Source: Microbacteriaceae bacterium
Lineage (GTDB): Bacteria > Actinomycetota > Actinomycetes > Actinomycetales > Microbacteriaceae
Assembly (NCBI GenBank): GCA_009925875.1
Contig: RFQD01000080.1
Coordinates: forward strand, 1-6,388
Direction of reading: 5' to 3'
Length of the DNA stretch: 6,388 nt
In this document: positions 1-5,311 of the stretch, in pieces
Layout of the letters: every line of letters begins with the position of its first letter
How positions within the stretch are numbered: position 1 is the first letter of the stretch
The notes under the pieces: model-generated
Told to the model about the DNA's origin: nothing
Database searches by the model: none
The model's input: only the letters and a program-made list of their open reading frames with translations
Translations under genes and position numbers: made by a program

Positions 1-1
1 G

Positions 2-52
2 CTGATCGGGCTTCTGCTACTCGTGCCCTTGCATCCGCGATTCAAGCGGTAG
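2..52 (+). CDS. C-terminal tail of an unidentified hydrophobic protein (partial)
   Basis: The reading frame beginning at base 2 is open from the window edge and ends with TAG at 50-52. It encodes LIGLLLLVPLHPRFKR, a run of aliphatic residues followed by a short basic tail, as seen at the end of many inner-membrane proteins such as transporters. Most codons in this frame end in G or C, as expected of a real gene at this GC content; the alternative frame starting at base 1 has fewer GC-ending codons and runs on antisense into crtEb. The last 11 bases overlap the end of crtEb on the opposite strand, in keeping with the tight packing elsewhere. Sixteen residues are too few to assign a family, and the frame could be open by chance. 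Confidence 0.4.
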   Translation: MIGLLLLVPLHPRFKR

Positions 53-935
53 GGACGACGGCCCAGCGCCACATCATCAGAATCGTCACGCCAAAGCCGA
101 CCACAAAGTTAATCGCGAGGAAGAAGCGCCAGCCCCCGTGTGCTCGCTCGCAGTCGTCATCGGCGAGGTTGCGGTAGGGCCAACACATGCCGATGTAGGG
201 AACCGCGAAGAACGCGGCGTAGAAAACGGGCCACGACGCGGCCCAGCCCAAGCCGGCGGCAACCGCGAGCAAGAGTCCCGCGAGCGCATACTCGGCGATG
301 GCTAATCGCGTGGTTCGCTTCGCTCCGAGAGCCGTCGCAATAGAGGAAAGCTGTGCGTCCCGGTCCGCCTTGATGTCTTGAACGGCACCGAATGCATGCG
401 ATGCCGTTCCCCACAAGAAGAACGCAATCAAGATCAGCCACCGAGCCGGGGTAAAAACAGCACCTGCCAAAACCAACCCGAAGATCGCAGGACTCACAAA
501 GTGCATGCTCGAGGTCACGGAATCGACAAACGGAATCTCCTTGAACCGCAGACCCTTGATTGAGTAGGCAACCACGGCGAAGAGGCTGATGGCCAGGACG
601 ACCCACGAGAGGGGATTTCCCATCACGACGAGGGCAATCACAAAGGGAACCGTGATGACGACCACGGCCCACAGCATGGGTCGGTGGTATCTCTGAGCCA
701 AGACCGCCCCCTCGACACCTCCCTTACGCGGATTGCGCATGTCCGACTCATAGTCAAAAACATCATTGATTCCATACATGGCCACGTTGTACGGAATCAA
801 AAAAAACACGGTGCCGACGAGAAACGCGACATCAATCTGACGGGCGGTCATCAGATACGCGGCGGCGAACGGGAACGCCGTGTTGACCCAAGAGAGCGGG
901 CGCGAGGACACGAACAACGTTTTCAGAAAAGTCAT
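42..935 (-). CDS. crtEb: Lycopene elongase (C50 carotenoid prenyltransferase, UbiA family)
   Basis: This 297-residue integral membrane prenyltransferase is predicted to add dimethylallyl units from DMAPP to both ends of lycopene, giving the C50 acyclic carotenoid (flavuxanthin-type) used by the downstream cyclase. The first Asp-rich motif is NDVFDYESD (residues 57-65) and the second is DIKADRD (187-193); both bind Mg-diphosphate in the UbiA superfamily. The stretch YSIKGLRFKEIPFVDS (124-139) is typical of lycopene elongases, and the rest is a series of roughly eight or nine hydrophobic helices. The frame stays open upstream to an ATG at 971, but I place the start at 935. That ATG forms an ATGA overlap with the crtYf stop, lies 6 bases after a GAAAGGA Shine-Dalgarno, and gives the family-like N-terminus MTFLKTLFVSSRPLSW. 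It is the last gene of the crt operon. No terminator hairpin is visible beyond its TGA at 42-44. Family assignment is strong; the exact C50 product is inferred from the neighbouring cyclases. Confidence 0.93.
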   Translation of the reverse strand: MTFLKTLFVSSRPLSWVNTAFPFAAAYLMTARQIDVAFLVGTVFFLIPYNVAMYGINDVFDYESDMRNPRKGGVEGAVLAQRYHRPMLWAVVVITVPFVIALVVMGNPLSWVVLAISLFAVVAYSIKGLRFKEIPFVDSVTSSMHFVSPAIFGLVLAGAVFTPARWLILIAFFLWGTASHAFGAVQDIKADRDAQLSSIATALGAKRTTRLAIAEYALAGLLLAVAAGLGWAASWPVFYAAFFAVPYIGMCWPYRNLADDDCERAHGGWRFFLAINFVVGFGVTILMMWRWAVVPTA

Positions 936-1237
936 CGCGCATCCTTTCGCGTGCCCAGAACGCTGACGCACATCACGATTACCGCGACGGCGATTGTGTA
1001 GGCGAAGTCCTCGATTGGCGCGAGACCGATTCGCACACCCGAAATACGTGTGTCGTCGTAGGCCACGAGCCCCGCGCCGATAATGACGTTGTCAAAGATT
1101 GCGGTCATGACGAGTGTGACAGTCAGCGTAAGTCCGAGCGTTCGCCACGGCATGCGACGACCAATGAGTAAGGCGGTAACGCCGAGCGCGACAACAATCA
1201 CGCCCAGAAAAACCATGTTGAGAGTGACGTACGTCAT
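932..1237 (-). CDS. crtYf: C50 carotenoid cyclase, small membrane subunit f (lycopene cyclase domain)
   Basis: This 101-residue membrane protein is one half of the heterodimeric carotenoid cyclase of actinobacteria, which in the known cases cyclises the ends of the C50 product made by CrtEb. About three hydrophobic helices are visible, at roughly residues 5-26, 34-60 and 76-95. The conserved acidic motif PIEDF is at 74-78 and FDN at 48-50; the P-x-E-(E/D) signature marks the lycopene cyclase domain family. Length agrees with other split subunits (about 100-130 residues). The ATG at 1237 overlaps the crtYe stop by four bases (ATGA) and follows an AGGGAGA Shine-Dalgarno by 3 bases. Its TGA at 932-934 overlaps the crtEb start in the same way. 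The f label rests on its position after crtYe and before crtEb, as in C. glutamicum; ring specificity (epsilon, beta or gamma) cannot be read from these motifs. Confidence 0.87.
   Translation of the reverse strand: MTYVTLNMVFLGVIVVALGVTALLIGRRMPWRTLGLTLTVTLVMTAIFDNVIIGAGLVAYDDTRISGVRIGLAPIEDFAYTIAVAVIVMCVSVLGTRKDAR
942..948 (-). promoter_or_regulatory. Shine-Dalgarno site fixing the crtEb start
   Basis: On the minus strand this reads GAAAGGA, followed by 6 bases and then the ATG at 935. It lies inside the end of crtYf. It favours the 935 start over the longer in-frame ATG at 971. Confidence 0.7.
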
Positions 1238-1575
1238 GCGTCTCCCTGGTCGAAACCGGGGGCTTGCTTCTGCGCGCGGCTTCGCCAGAACCCAAACACG
1301 TTCAAAGTGACGTAACTCAGCAGCGCGAGAAAGAAGACTTCTTCAATCGGCACCTCGGGCGCTATGACGATTCCGATCATCCAAGACGATTCGCCCCGAA
1401 AAAAGATGCCGTTTGCCACTCCCGCGATATCCCACGCAAGAAGGAACGCAATGCTGATTCCCATTGCAATTCCCGCACGGCGGGCGTCGTGCCAAAAACT
1501 CAGCGCGAAACGTCGGTCCAGCAAAATCATTCCGGCGAGGGAAATGAGGAGCGCGGAAATGTAAACAAACGTCAT
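1234..1575 (-). CDS. crtYe: C50 carotenoid cyclase, small membrane subunit e (lycopene cyclase domain)
   Basis: This 113-residue membrane protein is the partner of CrtYf; in characterised actinobacteria both subunits are needed for cyclisation. It has three hydrophobic segments (about residues 3-19, 35-56 and 66-95). Family features include LDRRFALSFW (19-28), the WD pair at 48-49, and the acidic motif PEVPIEEVFF (73-82), whose PIEE corresponds to PIED of the second subunit. The C-terminus after about residue 97 is short, polar and charged. The ATG at 1575 overlaps the crtI stop by four bases (ATGA). No convincing Shine-Dalgarno is visible in the 20 bases upstream (CGGTAGATCG precedes the ATG), so it probably depends on translational coupling from crtI. 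Assignment to the cyclase family is secure; e versus f rests on gene order. Confidence 0.87.
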   Translation of the reverse strand: MTFVYISALLISLAGMILLDRRFALSFWHDARRAGIAMGISIAFLLAWDIAGVANGIFFRGESSWMIGIVIAPEVPIEEVFFLALLSYVTLNVFGFWRSRAQKQAPGFDQGDA

Positions 1576-3173
1576 CGATCTACCGTGGGAAACAACGGCT
1601 CCGGGAGCGGCTCTGTCGACGTATCACCGCGAAGTCGCTTCACCAAAACCTCGGCACTGATGAGACACATGGGAAGTCCGATTCCTGGAATCGTCGAGCC
1701 GCCCACGTAGAAAAGCCCGTCGACTTTTTTGCTGATGTTGCCGGCACGGAAAAAGGCGCTCTGGGACAGCACGTGGCTGGGACCGAGGGCCGTTCCGCGC
1801 CACGCGTTCAGGTCGGCGGCGAAGTCGGCGGGACCAACGGTGCGTCGAACAATGATGCGCTGCGCCAAATCGGGAATTCCTGCCCATTCGCTAATCTGAG
1901 CAATCACGCGATCGGCGACTTCTTCGACCACTGCGTCGCCGGCGCCGTCGACGCCCCCACGACCAATAGTTGGATCGGCCGGAACCGGGATGAGGATAAA
2001 CAGATTTTCGTCACCCTGCGGCGCAACATGTGCGTCGGTTGCGCTCGGCATACACACGTACACGGACGCGGGATCCGGGATAGATGTCGGCGCGTTAAAA
2101 ATGCGTCCGAAGTTGTCGTTCCAGTCGGTCGTGAAGAAGAGATTGTGGTGGATGAGCTGCGGGAGCCGGCCCTTCACGCCGAGATAGACCAACACCGCGC
2201 TCGGTCCGGGTACCCGTTTGTCCCACCACTCCTGGTCATACGTCTGAAGCTCACGCGGAAGCAACGAGGTTTCCGAGAAGTGCAAGTCCGCTGCCGAAAT
2301 CACAACGTCGGCATTGAGGGTACGTAACGCAGCACCCTCGAGATATTCGACGCCCGTGACCGCAGCCTTCCGCGAGCGAGCTGCCGAGTTAACGCTCGTC
2401 AGGATGCGCGTGACGGGTGCGTTCGTCAGAATCTCGACACCCTCATCCCGGGCAAGCTTCTCGATTGTGTGGATGACCCGATTGAATCCACCATCGGCAT
2501 ACAGCACGCCGTCCTCAAGGTCGAGATAACTCATGAGGTGATACATGCTCGGAGTGATGAAGGGCGATGAACCCAAAAACACGGCCGGATAGCCAAGGAT
2601 TTGACGCAAACGCGGATCGCGCACGTGGCGTCCCGCAAACTCTGCGAGAGACACGCGTAACAGCCGAATAAGTTTGCCGGCTCGACGCAACACATCTGGA
2701 CGAACGAGGGGGCCAAACTTTTCGAAGCTCGTATAGAGGAAACGCTTCTTTGCTATCTCGTAGGTGTCGCGGGCGGAGTCAAGATACTTCTCCATTTTCG
2801 GCCGACTCCCGGGCTCGAGTTGCTCAAACAGCGCGAGGTTGGCTTCTCGATCGGCTCGGACGTCAACCGGGCGAGACGGAAACTGCTGATCGTCTTCAAA
2901 GAGGACGCGGTACCCGGGATCAAGTTTTGACAGCGAGATTTGCTCATCGCTCGAGGTGCCGAGGAGTTTGTAAAAGTGATCAAAAACTTCCGGCATGAGG
3001 TACCAGGACGGTCCCGTATCAAATCGGAATCCATCTTTTTCCCAGGTTCCCGCCCGCCCCCCGACCGATTGGTGTGCTTCACACAGCGTGACGTCGTAGC
3101 CGTCGCGTGCGAGCAAGGCGGCCGAGGCGAGCCCCGCGATTCCTCCCCCAATAACCACGACTTTCTTCGACAT
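1572..3173 (-). CDS. crtI: Phytoene desaturase (lycopene-forming)
   Basis: This 533-residue FAD-dependent CrtI-type desaturase is predicted to convert 15-cis-phytoene to all-trans-lycopene in four steps, as a membrane-associated enzyme. The N-terminal Rossmann dinucleotide-binding motif is GGGIAG (residues 9-14), with the ribose-binding acidic residue E32 and the SVGGRAGTW stretch (36-44). The C-terminal signature is LFYVGGSTIPGIGLPM (487-502), characteristic of bacterial phytoene desaturases. Length is normal for the family (about 490-550). The frame is open to an ATG at 3194, but I choose the ATG at 3173. It gives MSKKVVVIGGG with no extra leader, lies 7 bases after a GGAAAGG Shine-Dalgarno, and makes a TGATG overlap with the crtB stop. 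The frame is intact with no frameshift or missing motif. Four-step lycopene formation is inferred from the downstream lycopene elongase. Confidence 0.95.
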   Translation of the reverse strand: MSKKVVVIGGGIAGLASAALLARDGYDVTLCEAHQSVGGRAGTWEKDGFRFDTGPSWYLMPEVFDHFYKLLGTSSDEQISLSKLDPGYRVLFEDDQQFPSRPVDVRADREANLALFEQLEPGSRPKMEKYLDSARDTYEIAKKRFLYTSFEKFGPLVRPDVLRRAGKLIRLLRVSLAEFAGRHVRDPRLRQILGYPAVFLGSSPFITPSMYHLMSYLDLEDGVLYADGGFNRVIHTIEKLARDEGVEILTNAPVTRILTSVNSAARSRKAAVTGVEYLEGAALRTLNADVVISAADLHFSETSLLPRELQTYDQEWWDKRVPGPSAVLVYLGVKGRLPQLIHHNLFFTTDWNDNFGRIFNAPTSIPDPASVYVCMPSATDAHVAPQGDENLFILIPVPADPTIGRGGVDGAGDAVVEEVADRVIAQISEWAGIPDLAQRIIVRRTVGPADFAADLNAWRGTALGPSHVLSQSAFFRAGNISKKVDGLFYVGGSTIPGIGLPMCLISAEVLVKRLRGDTSTEPLPEPLFPTVDR

Positions 3174-4036
3174 CAGGACACCTTTCCACACCACGCTGCG
3201 ACCGCAAGCCAGAATTTTGTCACCGTCGGCACGCTCACCCGCGTTGTCCGAAGCCTAGCTGCCGGAGTGGAGGCAATTCGGCGATTAAGGGCGGCGAACA
3301 AAGACTGCGCCAAGGCCACGGCGCGTCTACTCGAACGAGGCAAATCGGGCACGATGGAACGCGATAGGGCCAAATCTTTCTCGATGTTCGCAACGAGTTG
3401 ATCCTTATCTGCGTCCGTCAAATTCTCAAGGTCGACGCCGGGAAAGTAGCTACGCCCGAGATGATCAAAATCAGCCGACAGATCCCGCAGAAAATTCACC
3501 TTTTGAAAGGCCGCGCCGAGAGCGCGTGCGCCACGCACGAATTTTTCGTGCTCTTGTGCGGTGGTGGGTCGCTCGCGGAGGAAGGCCTGGAGGCACATGA
3601 GTCCCACAACCTCTGCCGAACCGTAAACGTAACGGTCAAATGACTCTGGGTCGTGGGTAGCCTCGGTGACGTCCGCTCGCATCGAGGCGAAAAAAGGACG
3701 CGTGAGGTCGACCTGAATACTGCATCGCCGTGCCGTGAGGGCAAAGGCGTGAATGATGAGGTTCGTGCTGTAACCGCTTTCCATCGCGGCTTCTGTCTCA
3801 CGTTCGAAATCATCAAGCTGTTCGCGCACGCCCGAAGTGCTTAATCCTGCCTCCGCCGCAACTCCATCGACAATCTCGTCTGCAATCCGCACAAGACCGT
3901 AAATGTTCTCCACGTCTTGCCTCACACCGGCGCCCAAAAACGTGGCCGCCAACGAAAACGACGTGGAGTACTCGCGGATCACAAGAGACGCGGTTTCTTG
4001 CGCGATGCGGTTGTACAAGTCGGTCTGCGCGGTCAT
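3173..4036 (-). CDS. crtB: Phytoene synthase
   Basis: This 287-residue all-helical trans-isoprenyl diphosphate synthase of the squalene/phytoene synthase family condenses two GGPP into phytoene, the first committed carotenoid step. The first Asp-rich motif is DEIVD (residues 53-57), within LVRIADEIVDG. The second is NFLRDLSAD (181-189), continuing to GRSYFP (194-199). The YGSAEVVGLMC block (138-148) is also typical, as is the STSF stretch (24-27) near the N-terminus. All expected diphosphate/Mg-binding acidic residues are present. The ATG at 4036 follows a GAGGG Shine-Dalgarno by 6 bases. It is the first gene of the minus-strand operon and overlaps crtI by one base (TGATG). In related actinobacteria a GGPP synthase gene (crtE) usually lies at or near the head of the cluster; here it is missing, and idi lies divergently 64 bases away. 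Confidence 0.95.
   Translation of the reverse strand: MTAQTDLYNRIAQETASLVIREYSTSFSLAATFLGAGVRQDVENIYGLVRIADEIVDGVAAEAGLSTSGVREQLDDFERETEAAMESGYSTNLIIHAFALTARRCSIQVDLTRPFFASMRADVTEATHDPESFDRYVYGSAEVVGLMCLQAFLRERPTTAQEHEKFVRGARALGAAFQKVNFLRDLSADFDHLGRSYFPGVDLENLTDADKDQLVANIEKDLALSRSIVPDLPRSSRRAVALAQSLFAALNRRIASTPAARLRTTRVSVPTVTKFWLAVAAWCGKVS
3181..3187 (-). promoter_or_regulatory. Shine-Dalgarno site fixing the crtI start
   Basis: On the minus strand this reads GGAAAGG, 7 bases before the ATG at 3173 and within the last codons of crtB (encoding GKVS). It is the strongest internal ribosome-binding site of the operon and decides against the longer start at 3194, which would lie upstream of it. 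Confidence 0.75.
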
Positions 4037-4100
4037 GCGCGACCCTCATCGGTAGGCTGGAGAGGCACGTTCCCACCCTAACCGTGAAGGACACATTGCT
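4037..4100. promoter_or_regulatory. Divergent crtB/idi promoter region
   Basis: Sixty-four bases separate the two divergent start codons, so the regulatory signals of both transcripts must be here or in the adjoining coding ends. Ribosome-binding sites occupy both sides: GAGGG for crtB (4043-4047, minus) and AAGGA for idi (4087-4091, plus, 9 bases before GTG). Candidate -10 hexamers of the TANNNT type are TAGGCT (4053-4058, plus) and TAGGGT (4075-4080, minus). Their -35 positions would fall over the opposite gene's start codon, and neither has a good TTGACA-like match. No clear operator palindrome is visible. The region must contain at least one promoter by location; the exact elements are tentative. 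Confidence 0.5.
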
Positions 4101-4646
4101 GTGACTGCTCCGCTGGCGACAGAGTTCGTTGTGTTGCTTGACGATGCCGGATCCCCCATCGGTCAGCACGACAAAGCGACGGTTCACTCCTCAGATACCC
4201 CTCTACACTTGGCTTTCTCGTGTCACGTTTTCAACTCCGAGGGCCTCCTCTTGGTCACTCGTCGGGCATTGAGCAAGACGGCGTGGCCCGGAGTATGGAC
4301 GAACTCGTTTTGTGGACATCCCGGCCCCGGTGAATCGATCGAGGAAGCAATTGTTCGTCGGGCAAAGCGAGAGTTGAACATCGAGGTTCTCGACGTGCGC
4401 GCGGCACTTCCCGATTTTCGGTATCGGGCCGTCGATGCGTCGGGAGTAGTAGAGAACGAGATTTGCCCGGTATTTATCGCCACGACCACGTCAACGCCGT
4501 CACCAGCCGACGACGAGGTTGCCGAATTTGTCTGGGCGGACCCCGTGGCCCTGGCGCACGCCGTGACAGCGACGCCGTGGGCATTCAGTCCGTGGCTAAC
4601 TTTGCAACTTCCTGCGCTGTCCAAGGCCGGTTTGCTGGATCGCTAA
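4101..4646 (+). CDS. idi: Isopentenyl-diphosphate delta-isomerase, type I (Nudix fold)
   Basis: This 181-residue cytosolic enzyme interconverts IPP and DMAPP, supplying the allylic primer for prenyl chain synthesis and the DMAPP used by the lycopene elongase. It aligns by eye along its whole length with E. coli Idi. H29 and H36 (in HSSDTPLHLAF) and H73 are the metal-ligand histidines. C71 in TNSFCGHP is the catalytic cysteine, and E118/E120 in VENEICPVF are the metal-binding and catalytic glutamates. The Nudix-like GESIEEAIVRRAKREL helix is at 77-92 and the conserved TPWAFSPW is at 158-165. The start is GTG at 4101, preceded by AAGGA with 9 bases between; no better start is visible. It is divergent from crtB, which suggests co-regulation with carotenoid synthesis, and convergent with dcd, whose stop is only 3 bases away. 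All catalytic residues are present, so it should be active. Confidence 0.96.
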   Translation: MTAPLATEFVVLLDDAGSPIGQHDKATVHSSDTPLHLAFSCHVFNSEGLLLVTRRALSKTAWPGVWTNSFCGHPGPGESIEEAIVRRAKRELNIEVLDVRAALPDFRYRAVDASGVVENEICPVFIATTTSTPSPADDEVAEFVWADPVALAHAVTATPWAFSPWLTLQLPALSKAGLLDR

Positions 4647-4654
4647 AAATTAGC
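4642..4654. repeat. Short palindrome spanning both idi and dcd stop codons
   Basis: The 13 bases GCTAAAAATTAGC form two 5-base arms (GCTAA and TTAGC) around AAA. The TAA of idi (4644-4646) and the TAA of dcd (4650-4652, minus) lie symmetrically inside. The stem is too short and AT-rich to be a convincing bidirectional terminator, and there is no GC-rich stem or U-tract nearby. The symmetry may simply reflect two convergent TAA stops. Confidence 0.35.
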
Positions 4655-5255
4655 CCCCGACGGACCCCGCATCGGTCACGCTGACGTCCGTGCGTTGAAA
4701 GTTCATGAACGATCGTGACGCCGTCGGACCTCGCTGTCCGTGATAGCGAGATTTGTAATCGGCAGATCCGTATGGCTTTTCTGCAGGCGACGAGAGCCGG
4801 AAAAAGCAAAGCTGGCCGATTTTCATGCCGGGCCACAGCTTTATCGGAAGCGTCGCCATGTTCGACAGCTCGAGAGTGACGTGACCGCTGAATCCCGGAT
4901 CAATGAAGCCCGCGGTGGAGTGCGTAAGAAGACCCAGCCGACCCAGTGAACTCTTGCCTTCCAGTCGTGCGGCGACGTCATCGGGCAGAGTGACCTGTTC
5001 GTAGGTAGCACCCAACACAAACTCTCCGGGGTGCAAGATGAAGGGCTCGTTCGGGGCCACCTCGATCAATCGAGTGAGTTCGGGTTGATCTTCTGCCGGG
5101 TCAATGAACGGGTACTTGTGATTGTCAAACAACCGAAAATAGCGGTCAATACGCACGTCAATGCTCGAGGGTTGAATCATCGACGGGTCGTAGGGGTCTA
5201 ACGCAACCCGGCCAGAGTCAAGCTCCGCGCGGATGTCACGGTCGGAAAGAAGCAT
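4650..5255 (-). CDS. dcd: dCTP deaminase, probably the bifunctional dUMP-forming type
   Basis: This 201-residue member of the dCTP deaminase/dUTPase trimeric family supplies dUMP for thymidylate synthesis and limits d[14 protein letters not shown] (99-109) is the phosphate-binding motif, and [14 protein letters not shown] (112-125) is followed by LELSN (128-132), where E129 corresponds to the catalytic glutamate. The C-terminal PYGS (161-164) and [10 protein letters not shown] (173-182) close over the nucleotide. The [11 protein letters not shown] sequence matches the Mycobacterium tuberculosis enzyme, which both deaminates dCTP and hydrolyses dUTP, rather than the TAHRIDPGW of the monofunctional E. 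coli enzyme; bifunctionality is therefore inferred. The last dozen residues ([13 protein letters not shown]) are a variable tail. No good Shine-Dalgarno precedes the ATG at 5255, but a -10-like hexamer ends 6 bases upstream, suggesting a leaderless mRNA. It is downstream of the helicase gene on the same strand, 56 bases away, and functionally unrelated to the carotenoid genes. Confidence 0.95.
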   Translation of the reverse strand: MLLSDRDIRAELDSGRVALDPYDPSMIQPSSIDVRIDRYFRLFDNHKYPFIDPAEDQPELTRLIEVAPNEPFILHPGEFVLGATYEQVTLPDDVAARLEGKSSLGRLGLLTHSTAGFIDPGFSGHVTLELSNMATLPIKLWPGMKIGQLCFFRLSSPAEKPYGSADYKSRYHGQRGPTASRSFMNFQRTDVSVTDAGSVGG

Positions 5256-5261
5256 GAGCGA

Positions 5262-5267
5262 AGTCTA
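5262..5267 (-). promoter_or_regulatory. Candidate -10 element of a leaderless dcd promoter
   Basis: On the minus strand this reads TAGACT, fitting the actinobacterial TANNNT consensus, and is followed by 6 bases (TCGCTC) and then the dcd ATG. This places the expected transcription start at or next to the A of the start codon. The absence of a Shine-Dalgarno agrees. No good TTGACA-like -35 is visible 16-19 bases upstream, which is common for this promoter class. Confidence 0.5.
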
Positions 5268-5273
5268 CCGAGG

Positions 5274-5311
5274 CTGCCGACCCACGCTACAGACCGGCAG
5301 TGCCGTGCGGC
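5274..5311. repeat. Nested short inverted repeats between the helicase gene and dcd
   Basis: Three overlapping symmetries lie in this spacer: CTGCCG (5274-5279) pairs with CGGCAG (5295-5300) across a 15-base loop; CGGCAGTGCCG (5295-5305) is an 11-base perfect palindrome around one central base; and GCCGTGCGGC (5302-5311) has 4-base arms around TG. They are mutually exclusive as hairpins. There is no T-run after them on the minus strand, so a standard intrinsic terminator of the helicase gene is not supported. They sit just upstream of the putative dcd promoter and could be an operator, a weak terminator, or chance in GC-rich DNA. Confidence 0.35.

Noticed and set aside
157..672. 171-codon minus-strand frame inside crtEb
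   Set aside because: It is an out-of-frame shadow of the elongase gene; the crtEb frame carries both Asp-rich motifs.
42..971. Longer crtEb starting at the ATG at 971 (12 extra codons)
   Set aside because: The extra residues (MRQRSGHAKGCA) come from the overlapped end of crtYf, and the Shine-Dalgarno and ATGA overlap support the start at 935.
1264..1710. 148-codon plus-strand open frame opposite crtYe and the end of crtI
   Set aside because: It lies wholly antisense to two real genes, has a low-complexity polar composition and no sensible start context.
1773..2327. 184-codon plus-strand open frame opposite crtI
   Set aside because: It is antisense to the intact, motif-complete crtI, has no recognisable domain and an Arg/Gly/Val-rich composition typical of a shadow frame.
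2940..3401. 153-codon plus-strand open frame across the crtB/crtI junction
   Set aside because: It is antisense to the conserved N-terminus of CrtI and the C-terminus of CrtB, with no family resemblance.
4048..4074. ECF-sigma-like promoter upstream of crtB (GGGAAC at 4069-4074 on minus, CGAT 17 bases downstream)
   Set aside because: Light-induced ECF control of carotenoid genes is known in other bacteria, but the implied start site near 4041 would remove the crtB Shine-Dalgarno, and the -10 match is weak.
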